Below, piece by piece: positions 34,906-43,610 of a DNA stretch of 64,000 bases. Each line of letters begins with the position of its first letter. Within the stretch, counting starts at the first letter, position 1. Both the position numbers and the translations under genes were made by a program. The stretch is from Arthrobacter sp. C9C5. Its GTDB lineage: Bacteria > Actinomycetota > Actinomycetes > Actinomycetales > Micrococcaceae. The stretch spans positions 31,250-95,249 of the forward strand of contig NZ_JABFMX010000017.1 of assembly GCF_013359735.1 (NCBI RefSeq). Reading direction: 5' to 3'. The notes below the pieces were generated by a model that did no database searches, was not told the origin of the DNA, and saw nothing but the letters and a program-made list of their open reading frames with translations.

Positions 34906-36819
34906 ATGTCTAACGCAGTTGCCTTCCCCCACTGGAGGTTCGTCGAGCACCACCCCGAGGCAAAGTCGCGGGATCCGTTGCAGTCCGAATTGCTGAACCA
35001 AGAGTCCTTCCGGCCCGCTGACGCGCTGGTCCGGGAAAGTATCCAGAATTCGTTGGATGCGAAGCTTCCCAGCGTCGACAAAGTCCGAGTACGGATTTAT
35101 GTTTCAGGTGCTTCCGGCGCGCTCTCCAAGGACGAGGCCGCCCCCTACTTTCAGGGGTTCTGGCCGCATGTCCAAGAATGCGAAAATGGCGGCCAGGTTG
35201 CCTCAGATCTGGAAGAAGGCGCCTGTCGGTTCGTCGTCATCGAAGACTTCGGCACGATCGGCTTGACCGGAGACCCCGCGGCTACGCGTGTGCCGGAGGG
35301 GGCGTCCAACAATTACTACTATTTCCTACGTGCCGAGGGGATCTCCCAGAAGCAGTCTTCTAGCTTGGGCAGATGGGGAGTTGGCAAGTACGTATTCCCC
35401 AAGTCGAGCGGAGTGAACGCCTTCCTCGCTTACACGAAGCGCTTTGATGACCATGGGCCCGGGCTGCTGGTCGGTCAGGCCGTCCTGATGAACCACAGCC
35501 TGGGTGACAAGGACTACGACCCGGATGGCTGGTGGGCCAAGCCCGGCCCCGGCGTTCAAATGCCACTAACAGACCCGAGTGTAGTTGAGGCGACAACGAG
35601 CCGTTGGAACATCTCGAGGGTCAACGAATCTGGCGTGAGCATAGTTATCCCTTACGTTGACGCCAAACTCACGGCCAAGGATTTTATCAGTTCGGTAATA
35701 CGCGCCTACTTTGGCGCCATTCTTGCGGACAGACTTGACGTCGAGGTGGAAGACCCGGACGGTGCTGGCGTCGTCCTCCTCACGAGTAATAACGTGCTGC
35801 AGCTGGCGGAAGAGTACTTCGATGGCGACGAGCGCGAGAAGGTCGTCAGCGAGATTCAGCTTATGGCGACGAGAGCGACCATTCCCGAAGATCGACGATT
35901 TACGACTAATCAGGTTGCTGCAAGAGCTGGGAGAGGCTGGTCGTCCACGACAATTGAAGGAGATACGGTCGCCAAGATCCAGAAGGAAATCGAAGCCGGG
36001 CATGCCATCCAGGTGACCGTTCCGGTTGAGCTCCGCGTCAAAAATCCGGGGGGAGAAATTTCCACGGAGTCGCACCTGCACGTGCTTCTGCAGCAGAACG
36101 AGTCTCTGAGGCAGAAACCCCTGTATATGCGCGGAGGCATCATCGTGTCTGATGCGTCGCGGTTCCCAATGGCCGGTATCCGGGCCATCTGCATTATTGA
36201 AGACAGCGCCTTGACAAAGATGCTTGGTGACGCGGAGAATCCGGCTCACACGACATGGACGGCGAACGACAAGATTCGTTCACGCTACGTCCGTGGCGGC
36301 GAACTTCTAACCATCATCAAGACAGCACCTCATAAGATCTATGACTTGGTGTTGGACGCCGCCGCGGAAGAGCAGCGCATAGTTTTTGCTGACATCTTTG
36401 CCGTTCCACTAGCAGACGGCGGGCGCAAGAAGAAGAAGCCTACGTTCTCGGGAGGTAAGAGGCCCGGTGGGACGCAGGGCCCGGGCGGGCCCCGGTCCCA
36501 GCCCCTGACACGAATAGAACGTGAGGACAGCGGTGGCTTCACTGTTGTCCCAAGTGAGCACGGTCGCGGGGGCACTCTGAAGCGCGTCGAAGTGGCCTTG
36601 GGGTATGCCACTAGGCGTGGGGATGCCCTAGCCAAATGGCGGAAGGACGATTTTGACTTGGCAACTTTCTCGCCGGTAATTACAGGGGGAAAGATCGAGA
36701 AGCAGCAGGGAAACCTGCTGACAGCCGTGGTCGAAGACACTGCCGAGTTCCAATTGACCGTTCTGGGGTTCGATGTAAACAGAGACCTTAACATCCGAGC
36801 AAGGGGGCTCTCGAAGTAA
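34906..36819 (+). CDS. second GHKL-type ATPase-like protein, family unrecognised
   Basis: About 637 residues. GHKL motifs can be traced: N-box VRESIQNSLDA (Glu44, Asn48, Asp51), IEDFGTIGLTGD (Asp114, Gly119) as the DxGxG motif, and LGRWGVGKYVFP (155-161) as the lid motif. The middle has a domain with NPGGEISTESHLHVLL and LYMRGGIIVSDASRF; a basic Gly/Lys linker (GRKKKKPTFSGGKRPGG) precedes a C-terminal beta-rich part. I do not recognise a named family. ATG 34906 with GGAAAGGA upstream sets the start. It overlaps the next gene by one base, so it leads a three-gene block following the MORC/Z1/AIPR genes. Confidence 0.75.
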   Translation: MSNAVAFPHWRFVEHHPEAKSRDPLQSELLNQESFRPADALVRESIQNSLDAKLPSVDKVRVRIYVSGASGALSKDEAAPYFQGFWPHVQECENGGQVASDLEEGACRFVVIEDFGTIGLTGDPAATRVPEGASNNYYYFLRAEGISQKQSSSLGRWGVGKYVFPKSSGVNAFLAYTKRFDDHGPGLLVGQAVLMNHSLGDKDYDPDGWWAKPGPGVQMPLTDPSVVEATTSRWNISRVNESGVSIVIPYVDAKLTAKDFISSVIRAYFGAILADRLDVEVEDPDGAGVVLLTSNNVLQLAEEYFDGDEREKVVSEIQLMATRATIPEDRRFTTNQVAARAGRGWSSTTIEGDTVAKIQKEIEAGHAIQVTVPVELRVKNPGGEISTESHLHVLLQQNESLRQKPLYMRGGIIVSDASRFPMAGIRAICIIEDSALTKMLGDAENPAHTTWTANDKIRSRYVRGGELLTIIKTAPHKIYDLVLDAAAEEQRIVFADIFAVPLADGGRKKKKPTFSGGKRPGGTQGPGGPRSQPLTRIEREDSGGFTVVPSEHGRGGTLKRVEVALGYATRRGDALAKWRKDDFDLATFSPVITGGKIEKQQGNLLTAVVEDTAEFQLTVLGFDVNRDLNIRARGLSK

Positions 36820-37601
36820 TGGCTACACTCAACTTCACCGGACGCCGTGAATTGGATCGATCGCAGATCCAACTGCGTGTTCGACAGGACGACGGCAAGG
36901 TGCTTTTGGACGTCTTTTCGCTAGGGTTGGAGGGCATGGACCTTCCCGGAACAGCGGAAGTCACAGTAGAGGCTTACAGACAGACAACAAAAGAACGCGT
37001 TCATTGCGGAACCGTCGATTTCCTGCAGACTCGTCAAGATGTGCATCTTGAGTCATTTGATGTTTCGGATAACATTCAGCTGAGAGTGAGGGTCGTCGGA
37101 GCGGAGGGGACGGCTCACGGAAAAATTCTGGCTATGGCGGATCATCTTCGGGGTGCCGCTGAAGAAGCCCAAGACTCTGCACCACTGCTTAAGCTGCAGC
37201 GCACCGATCTAGGCGACCTGGTATGGAAGTTCGACATCGACAATGGCCCGATCCTGTGCATAAACAAGCGATTGCGCGATCACGACACCGTTGTTAATTC
37301 AGTCCAATTCAAGGCACTTGTTCTTCCGGAGTTCTTCCGGCAGACCGCCATTTGGGCCGCCCGGAATATAGATGACTCCGACGACGCCAACTCGACGCTC
37401 AGCCACTGGGTGAGCTACTTCGACAGCATCGGCGTGGACCTAAGCACTCTGGACGAGTTTGACGTCGACGATCCGAGCTACAACGACATGGTGGAGACTT
37501 GGGCGGCGCAGGCTGCGTCCACGTTTGCCGGGCAGGTCAGTTCTCTTCACATAATTAATGCCGCGGCCCCGGCAGAGGAGGAGTTTGATGAACGAGATTA
37601 G
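36819..37601 (+). CDS. hypothetical protein of the defence operon
   Basis: 260 residues, unrecognised. The N-terminal half (about 1-100) is predicted beta-rich (LDRSQIQLRVRQDDGKVLLD, IQLRVRVVGAEG); the C-terminal half is helical, with an acidic tail (PAEEEFDERD). Its ATG shares a base with the stop of the second GHKL gene and its end overlaps the next gene by 14 bases, so the three are translated together. Presumably a partner of the GHKL protein. Confidence 0.75.
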   Translation: MATLNFTGRRELDRSQIQLRVRQDDGKVLLDVFSLGLEGMDLPGTAEVTVEAYRQTTKERVHCGTVDFLQTRQDVHLESFDVSDNIQLRVRVVGAEGTAHGKILAMADHLRGAAEEAQDSAPLLKLQRTDLGDLVWKFDIDNGPILCINKRLRDHDTVVNSVQFKALVLPEFFRQTAIWAARNIDDSDDANSTLSHWVSYFDSIGVDLSTLDEFDVDDPSYNDMVETWAAQAASTFAGQVSSLHIINAAAPAEEEFDERD

Positions 37602-38316
37602 ACGCTTTACGGAACCTGGGCTCATCGCCGCCCGAGAGCTGTTGAACCAACTGCGCCAAGGAGAGGACGTCGATGTTGAGGCGTTACTGACCAGCGAGCT
37701 GCACACTTTGCAAATGATGCCTGATGCCGACTACGACGTCATATCCTTTGACGACCGCCAGCACGCGGCAGAGTTTTTCTACGCCCTACTGGAGCCGCTC
37801 TCAGCCCATTACCCGGACTTGGAACTGGACGCAGGGTTGTGGACTTGGCTTGCGATGAAGTGGCTCAGCGTTCTAGCGCCGGAAGACCCCTCCACGGGTG
37901 AGAGGGTCGTTCGGCAAGACGAGCGGTACGTGCTGACACCCCACAGTTTTCAAACCTATTACAGGCACTACCTCTCTGGTCCGTATCGAATATATAAGGC
38001 GCATCGCGACGATGTTTCCCGGGTGCGGGCCGTCCTGGCAACACCGGTCATAAGTCCTGGAGAAGTGGTTGAACAGATTGCTTCCAAACAAGACATCATC
38101 AGCAACCCTTCTCTGATGGGGGCGGTCACTGCGCTCTACGTCGATCCTGCCACCAATACGTTGAAGCGCGGTTCAGGAGGAAGTGCCGGAGGTTCGCCTC
38201 GTCGCCTTTCGGATGTTCTTTACCAGTTCGACCAAACGTGGGATACCTCCGCGATGGCTCCGGGCGAGATACTGGCGCTGCTACCGGCGGAGTTTGATCG
38301 ATTTAAGTCCGCATAG
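37588..38316 (+). CDS. hypothetical protein, last gene of the defence operon
   Basis: About 242 residues, unrecognised, mostly helical and soluble. Motifs that may define the family: DAGLWTWLAMKWLSVLAP, SFQTYYRHYLSGPYRIYKAH and LYQFDQTWDTSAMAPGE. GGAGGAGT in the upstream gene lies at ribosome-binding distance to ATG 37588, deciding the start. It ends the plus-strand run that began with the methyltransferase. Confidence 0.75.
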   Translation: MNEIRRFTEPGLIAARELLNQLRQGEDVDVEALLTSELHTLQMMPDADYDVISFDDRQHAAEFFYALLEPLSAHYPDLELDAGLWTWLAMKWLSVLAPEDPSTGERVVRQDERYVLTPHSFQTYYRHYLSGPYRIYKAHRDDVSRVRAVLATPVISPGEVVEQIASKQDIISNPSLMGAVTALYVDPATNTLKRGSGGSAGGSPRRLSDVLYQFDQTWDTSAMAPGEILALLPAEFDRFKSA

Positions 38317-38530
38317 CCTGCATAAGGTGCCTATTCCGACGGACCTTTTGGGCGTGGCCATGTGAGGGTTCTCTGTCCAGATAATGGCCTTTCGGCCCAG
38401 CGATGTTGCTCCTACGTCCAGCAACTCGGCGGTTCACCCTCTGGAATCGTTTGATCGGTGGAATGCAGTGTTGGGAGCCCCGTCGACGCACCACTCTGAG
38501 CTGGGTTGATGGCGGCGAATACGCCGCAAG

Positions 38531-39061
38531 TCAGCTGTTCGTGCTGGCGTCGCGTGCCTGCTTCCACAGTTCCGCCTGCTCGTCGGTGAGCCAGTAATAC
38601 ACGAGGTTTGGGCCTTCCGGACGGGGGTCAATATTGGCGGACCACTTGGCGGTGAGGGGCCAGATCTTCGTGTCATATCTGGCGGGTAGGGTGCGGCCGA
38701 GGTGCGTCCAGACGGTCTTGACTTGGCTGCGAGGTCGTTCAGTTTCCTTGGCGAGCTCGTCGATGCTGAGCCGTCGTTCGGGACGAACGACGAGGATGTC
38801 CAGGATCTCTCCGATGATCGACGCGGTCTTAGAACGGTCGTTGGCGAACTGGATGAGCTTCTCGAGGGGCCAGAGGCGGGCATCGGTCTGCGCCTCTGTG
38901 GGGACTGGGTCGTCGTGTTCCCCGAGATCCCCGCGATCGGACAGGTCAGCGAGGAATCGGTACACGTCCGCGCGGTACTCGTTCGGGACCAGGATAGGCG
39001 TGAATCCTTCGTCGTCATTCACTGTATGCTCAATCCTCTTTGGGTCAGTATGCGGTGTCAT
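38531..39061 (-). CDS. winged-helix-like DNA-binding protein
   Basis: About 176 residues. The centre (ASIIGEILDILVVRPERRLS, then IDELAKETERPRSQVKTVWTH) reads as a winged HTH; the C-terminus ends with a Trp/Tyr-rich segment (LVYYWLTDEQAELWKQA). ATG at 39061 is chosen; the frame upstream overlaps a promoter-like TATATAGT region on the same strand. Convergent to the defence operon, it may regulate the island or be an unrelated neighbour. Confidence 0.7.
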   Translation of the reverse strand: MTPHTDPKRIEHTVNDDEGFTPILVPNEYRADVYRFLADLSDRGDLGEHDDPVPTEAQTDARLWPLEKLIQFANDRSKTASIIGEILDILVVRPERRLSIDELAKETERPRSQVKTVWTHLGRTLPARYDTKIWPLTAKWSANIDPRPEGPNLVYYWLTDEQAELWKQARDASTNS

Positions 39062-39194
39062 ATCAAAACCATACCAAGTGCTGTGGAGTACTATATAAGA
39101 GTTTCCCATACGCATCCCTAGAACTTCCGGGCCTTGCCGCTGACTGCGGCCGATACACGCGCTTAGCCTCGATCGACCCCGAAATCACGGGCCG

Positions 39195-39700
39195 GACCTA
39201 CAGCGCCGGCGCCCACCACGGACAGCATGGCGGAGAGGTGCGTGGTGATCCAAGGCAGGCCTGCCGCGCAGGAGGCCCGGGACCTCGGTGACGCCGCGGC
39301 CGTGTCGCGGATAGTTCCACGCGTCCACCCCCGGCACGTCGAGCAAGCCGAAGCCCAGGCTGTACCCGGTGGCCCAGATGACCGACGTGATTCCCTCGGC
39401 AGCGGGTTGAGCCGCGCCCCGGAGTCTTCCGGCAGCCAGTAGTCCGCCGGCAAGGGCTCGGCGGGCGGGGCATCGATGCCGGCCGCGGCGATGTAGGCGT
39501 CGACCATCCGCCTCTGCCGTTGGCCGAACCCGGCCTCGACCAGGGCGAGGCGTGAAGGGAGGTCTTCGCTGAAGGCGAGGGCGCCGTCGTCCGTTCCCTC
39601 AAGCCGGCCGTGCAGGCGGATGCCCCGGCGGCCGAGGTCCCGCGCGTGCTGGCGATGAAGCTGCCTTGGGAGGCCCAATAGTGGAATGGCATTAGGACAA
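39195..39700 (-). pseudogene. fragment of a flavin-dependent oxidoreductase (putative K+-transport flavoprotein family)
   Basis: Two minus-strand frames carry pieces of an FAD/NAD(P)-binding oxidoreductase: RRGIRLHGRLEG, SEDLPSRLALVEAGF and AEPLPADYWLPED in one, then after a frame change SVIWATGYSLGFGLLDVPGV and GLPWITTHLSAML near the end. The N-terminal FAD Rossmann part is missing, cut at the hairpin of the neighbouring transporter gene. It marks decay at the right border of the defence island. Confidence 0.75.
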
Positions 39701-39703
39701 AAC

Positions 39704-39737
39704 AAAGGCAAGCCGGCGGAAAGCCGGCCTGCCTTTA
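39704..39737 (-). terminator. terminator of the prpF-matC operon
   Basis: Stem AAAGGCAAGCCGGC / GCCGGCCTGCCTTT with a GGAAA loop, 22 bases beyond the transporter stop codon. T-run on the minus strand is part of the stem base, so termination works well in that direction. Confidence 0.8.
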
Positions 39738-39758
39738 GTGTGTTGGGAACTCGCGCCC

Positions 39759-41234
39759 CTACATAACCCCCGTCGGCACCAGCAGAACCCAGGCCAGGGC
39801 CGGAGCCACCAGAACCACACCGCCGGCGTACATCATGAGCTGGCGGTAGACGCGCTGGCGGTCGTTGTCGCGGGCGTTGGCCACCACCAGGGCGCCGTCG
39901 GTGGAGAAGGGGGAGACGTCGACGACGGTGGCCGCGATGGCGAGGGCCGCGACGGTACCGGAAGCGCTCAGCGAGCTGGTGGCCAGCAGTGGCCCGGCCA
40001 TCGGGATGAACGCGGTGAGCAGCGCCGTCGAGGACGCGAAGGCGGAGCCGACGCCGATGACATAGCAGAGGACCAGGGCGATCAGCAGCGGCGCTCCCAG
40101 CGCCAGGGCCATCTCGGCGAGGGTGTCGATGACGCCCACGTGCTGGAGCAGGGAGACGTAGGTGATCATGCCGGCCACCAGCAGCACGGTGGACCAGGAC
40201 ACGCCGCCGATGAACGTCTTGTGTTCCTTGATGTTGACGAAGGCCAGCAGCAGGCCGGCGGAGAGGGCCACGAAGCCGATCGGCAGGTGGAAGCCCAGCG
40301 TGCACACCAGGATCGCGGCGATCAGCACCAGAGTGAAGATCTGCTGTCCGCTCGGGCGGCCGGTGCGGGGCGTGTCCAGGCCGGCGTACTCGTTGGCGTG
40401 CTTGTCACGCAGCTTGCCCAGCAGGCCGAACAGCACGATGGTCAGCGCGGAGAGGATGAAGTTCAGCGCGAAGCTGGCCGTGAAGAGCCCGCCCTGCGAG
40501 ATGGGGAAACCGTTCTTCAGCGCGATGTCGTGCACCAGCACACCGGCGACGGACAGCGGCGAGAACCCGCCGGCGTGGGCGCCGTTGATCACGAAGGCGC
40601 CCATCAAGACCGGGTGGATCCGCGATTCATAGGCCAGGCCCAGGGCCGCCGGTGCCAGCAGCGCCACCGCCGCCGGGGAGAAGGTGCCCAGCGCCGTCAG
40701 CGCCGCGGCCAGGAGAAAGAACACCCAGGGCAGCAGCATGGTCTTGCCCCGGACCAGCCGCACGCAGGTCTGGACGATGATGTCGATCGACCCGTTCCGC
40801 TGCGCCATGCTGAAGAAGTAGGTCACGCCGATGATCGTCAGGACGATGCTGGCCGGGAACTCCTCCAGGATTTCCTTGTCGCTCATGCCGAGCATGAAGT
40901 AGCCGACGCCGAAGGACGCCACCAGCCCCATGACGCCGATGTTCAGTGGCCATTTGGTGGCGACGACGAACATCACCACGAGGATGACGAGCGGGATGAT
41001 CTGGGTGGCGGTCATGGTCGGCTCCGAGTCAGGGGCGGCCGCGGGGTTGAACAGGCCACCTCCAAACAGGAGGGCGACCAGACCCAGGACAGCGATCGCG
41101 GCTACCGTCACCAGCAGGATACGGCGGCGCCGGTCGGGACGCCGGGAGCTCTCGACCTGGGTGTCGCCGGGTACGGCCTGTTGCGGTGCCTTTTCTATGG
41201 TTTCTTCTGCAGTCTTCTCTGCGATGTTAGTCAT
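39759..41234 (-). CDS. MatC-like dicarboxylate/organic-acid transporter (SLC13/DcuC-like)
   Basis: 491 residues. A cytosolic leader of about 35 residues ends in RRPDRRRR, then about a dozen membrane helices with two homologous halves typical of ion-transporter-superfamily carriers (for example INGAHAGGFSPLSVAGVLV and VVDVSPFSTDGALVVANAR as re-entrant loop motifs). MatC proteins carry malonate or related di/tricarboxylates. Twelve bases after the PrpF gene, same operon. The substrate is probably the acid isomerised by PrpF; inference. Confidence 0.88.
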   Translation of the reverse strand: MTNIAEKTAEETIEKAPQQAVPGDTQVESSRRPDRRRRILLVTVAAIAVLGLVALLFGGGLFNPAAAPDSEPTMTATQIIPLVILVVMFVVATKWPLNIGVMGLVASFGVGYFMLGMSDKEILEEFPASIVLTIIGVTYFFSMAQRNGSIDIIVQTCVRLVRGKTMLLPWVFFLLAAALTALGTFSPAAVALLAPAALGLAYESRIHPVLMGAFVINGAHAGGFSPLSVAGVLVHDIALKNGFPISQGGLFTASFALNFILSALTIVLFGLLGKLRDKHANEYAGLDTPRTGRPSGQQIFTLVLIAAILVCTLGFHLPIGFVALSAGLLLAFVNIKEHKTFIGGVSWSTVLLVAGMITYVSLLQHVGVIDTLAEMALALGAPLLIALVLCYVIGVGSAFASSTALLTAFIPMAGPLLATSSLSASGTVAALAIAATVVDVSPFSTDGALVVANARDNDRQRVYRQLMMYAGGVVLVAPALAWVLLVPTGVM

Positions 41235-41246
41235 GATGCTTTCTCC

Positions 41247-42365
41247 TCATCGAGTAGCGCTGGCAAAGGAGGCGTCGACGGCGGTGCCGAGGGCCTCGGG
41301 AAGGTGGATGGTGGTGGTGGCGATAGTGCGGGCGGTGCGGTCGACGCCGACCAGCAGTTGCCCGTCCCGTTCCTCGCTCCAGGTGTCGATGACCCCGGCC
41401 GGGGTGCGCAGCCGCAGCGTCGGGCCGCCGGTGCCGCCGGTGATGTCGCCCAGCAGGGTGCCCGGGGTGCGGGCCGCGAGGGTCAGGGCAATGCTTCCGG
41501 TGATGGCCAGGGCCGGGTGCGGCTTGCCCATCGAGAGCATGACGACGGCGACGTCGGACTCAGCGTCGGACCGCGCCGGGGCGGCGACCACGGCGACCTT
41601 GGGGACGGCGCGGGCGGCCTCGCCGGGCGTTGCCGCGAGCCCCATCCGCACGGCGGCCTGGCGGCGGATGTGTTCCAGGGTGTCCAGCTGCAGTTCCAGC
41701 CCGGCGGTCCAGCTGGCGTGCCGCTCCGGGTCCAGGCCCAGCTCCTCGGCTCGCAGCATCACAACCGGTGCTCCGGCGTCGACCATGGAGACGGTCCAGC
41801 GGGTGCCGCCGGCGACGATGGCGTCGGTCGCGGATCCGGTGGGAAGCAGTCGGCCGGTGGTCTTGCCGGCCGGGTCGAGGAAGCCGAGCCCCACCCGGTA
41901 GCCGGGGAACGGGACGCCGGGCATCTGGGCCTGCGGGACGATCGGCAGGGCGCCGGCCGGGGTTGCCACCCGCTGGATGATGATCTGGCCGGTGTTGGTG
42001 TTGCGGGTGACGATCCGGGTGACGTCGCCGTCGGGGACCACCCAGCCCTTTTCGATCGCGTAGAGGCCGACGACGGCGGAGCAGTTGCCGCAGTTGCTGC
42101 CCCAGTCCACGGCGGCTTCCTCGATGCCCACCTGGGCGAAGGTGAATTCGACGTCGATGCCGGCGTCGGCGGGGCGGTGCAGGATCATCGCCTTGCTGGT
42201 GGTGGAGGTGGCGCCGCCGACGCCGTCGATCTGCCGGTGGTCGGGGCTGCCGAACAGCCGGGGCAGCAGCACGTCGGGGCTGGTCCCGGTTTCATTCAGC
42301 TGTCCGGTTTCGAAGACCCAGCATTTGCTGGTGCCTCCGCGCATCCACTCCGCTTCGATCTTCAT
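41247..42365 (-). CDS. PrpF-family isomerase (methylaconitate / oxalomesaconate type)
   Basis: 372 residues. Signature N-terminus WMRGGTSKCWVFE, IDGVGGATSTTSKAMI, and DWGSNCGNCSAVVGLYAIE holding the conserved Cys pair region of the diaminopimelate-epimerase fold. Family members move double bonds in unsaturated tricarboxylates (PrpF, 4-oxalomesaconate tautomerase, aconitate isomerase). Paired with a MatC-like transporter and a divergent LysR gene, it likely serves uptake and use of an aconitate- or tricarballylate-like acid. Confidence 0.9.
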   Translation of the reverse strand: MKIEAEWMRGGTSKCWVFETGQLNETGTSPDVLLPRLFGSPDHRQIDGVGGATSTTSKAMILHRPADAGIDVEFTFAQVGIEEAAVDWGSNCGNCSAVVGLYAIEKGWVVPDGDVTRIVTRNTNTGQIIIQRVATPAGALPIVPQAQMPGVPFPGYRVGLGFLDPAGKTTGRLLPTGSATDAIVAGGTRWTVSMVDAGAPVVMLRAEELGLDPERHASWTAGLELQLDTLEHIRRQAAVRMGLAATPGEAARAVPKVAVVAAPARSDAESDVAVVMLSMGKPHPALAITGSIALTLAARTPGTLLGDITGGTGGPTLRLRTPAGVIDTWSEERDGQLLVGVDRTARTIATTTIHLPEALGTAVDASFASATR

Positions 42366-42422
42366 GGTCTGTTCCTTGCTTCGGTTCTGCTTCGATCTGC
42401 CCCCATGGTGTTCAAGGGCTTG

Positions 42423-42448
42423 ATTTGAGATTGATCCAGATCACAAAT
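42423..42448. promoter_or_regulatory. 26-bp imperfect palindrome, likely LysR operator
   Basis: ATTTGAGAT and ATCACAAAT (8 of 9 complementary) around eight bases, 57 bases upstream of the prpF-like start and between it and the divergent LysR gene. The size and AT-rich arms suit a LysR-type recognition site. Confidence 0.55.
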
Positions 42449-42617
42449 GAAGACAAGGTTGGATTTCTGCAAGGGAGTGTAGCAATGCTTAATTCATTTT
42501 GGTTGCGGCCCGTGTGCGCCCGCCTCGGGCGGCGCCGCCGTCGGAAACGGCTGGCTCTTTCCCGCCAATCGGGCGGTGGATGTATAGAATTAACGGATTC
42601 AACAGAAGGGTAAAGCG

Positions 42618-43556
42618 TTGCTTAACGATGCTGATCAGGAATTGTTCGACATCCGGCGCCTTGCCTTGCTGGTGGAGGTGGTGGAGCAGGGATCGATCAC
42701 CGCCGCGGCCGAGCTGATGATGTACACGCCCTCCGCGGTCTCGCAGCAGCTGCGGAAACTCGAGCAGGAAGTCGGCCAGCCGCTGCTCAACCGCCGCTCC
42801 CGCGGGGTGGTGCCCACCGAAGCCGGGCAGGTCCTCGCCGGCCACGCGCGCAAGATCATCGGCCAGATGCGCGCTGCCCAGTCGGACCTGGACCAGATCG
42901 CCGGCCTCAAGCGCGGCTCCCTGACCGTCGGCACCTTTCCGACGCTGGCCGGCTCGTTCCTGCCCATTGTCATCCGGGCCTTCAAGAAGCGGTACCCGGC
43001 GATTGGCTTGTCCCTCCGAAGTGCGCGCTTCGATGACCTGGTGAGCGACCTGCAGTCCGGAGTGACCGGGCTGTGCCTGCTGTGGGACTACCCGTGGAAC
43101 CGGTTCCAGGACGATTCCATCCGGATCACGGAGGTTTTCCAGGAAAGCACGGTCCTGCTGGTGTCCCGCAGCCATCCACTGGCCGACCGCGACGAGATCC
43201 GGATGGAGGAGCTCCGCAAGGAATCGTGGATCGTGCGGGCCGAAGCGCACCCCGTCGTCGAAGTGCTGCAGCGCTCCGCCCATGAGGCCGGGTTCGAACC
43301 GACCATCGGCTTCCTGGCCAACGACTACCAGGAGGCGCAGGCGATGGTGAGCGTGGGCATGGGCGTGGCCATGGTGCCCAAGACCGCCGTGGCCCTGCAG
43401 CACCCCGACGTCCGGGTGATCAGCCTCGGCTCCGCCGCGCCCCTGCGGCGCGTGCTGCTGGCCCAGCGCCAGGACAAGGTCTATGCCCCGGCCGAGGTCG
43501 CGTTTCACTCAACGCTGCTCGAGATCGCCCGGGAACGCGCCGGCGACTACTTGTAA
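42618..43556 (+). CDS. LysR-family transcriptional regulator
   Basis: 312 residues: N-terminal HTH (RRLALLVEVVEQGSITAAAE, TPSAVSQQLRKLEQEVGQPL) and a periplasmic-binding-like effector domain (GSLTVGTFPTLAGSFLP, VSVGMGVAMVPK). TTG at 42618 with AGAAGGG upstream. Divergent from the prpF-matC operon, which it probably activates with the transported acid as co-inducer. Confidence 0.93.
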   Translation: MLNDADQELFDIRRLALLVEVVEQGSITAAAELMMYTPSAVSQQLRKLEQEVGQPLLNRRSRGVVPTEAGQVLAGHARKIIGQMRAAQSDLDQIAGLKRGSLTVGTFPTLAGSFLPIVIRAFKKRYPAIGLSLRSARFDDLVSDLQSGVTGLCLLWDYPWNRFQDDSIRITEVFQESTVLLVSRSHPLADRDEIRMEELRKESWIVRAEAHPVVEVLQRSAHEAGFEPTIGFLANDYQEAQAMVSVGMGVAMVPKTAVALQHPDVRVISLGSAAPLRRVLLAQRQDKVYAPAEVAFHSTLLEIARERAGDYL

Positions 43557-43572
43557 CGACGGCGACGGCCCC

Positions 43573-43598
43573 GGTGCTGCGGGCGCGGCTGCAGCACC
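43573..43598. terminator. bidirectional hairpin between lysR and phoD
   Basis: Stem GGTGCTGC / GCAGCACC with a ten-base GC-rich loop in the 54-base gap between two convergent genes. No clear T-run. Confidence 0.5.
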
Positions 43599-43610
43599 GC
43601 GCCCGTGGCC

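Noticed and set aside
39738..42428. Plus-strand open frame of almost 900 codons
   Set aside because: Antisense shadow of the prpF-matC operon; composition is Gly/His/Gln/Arg-rich with no domain, while the minus strand has two clear families.
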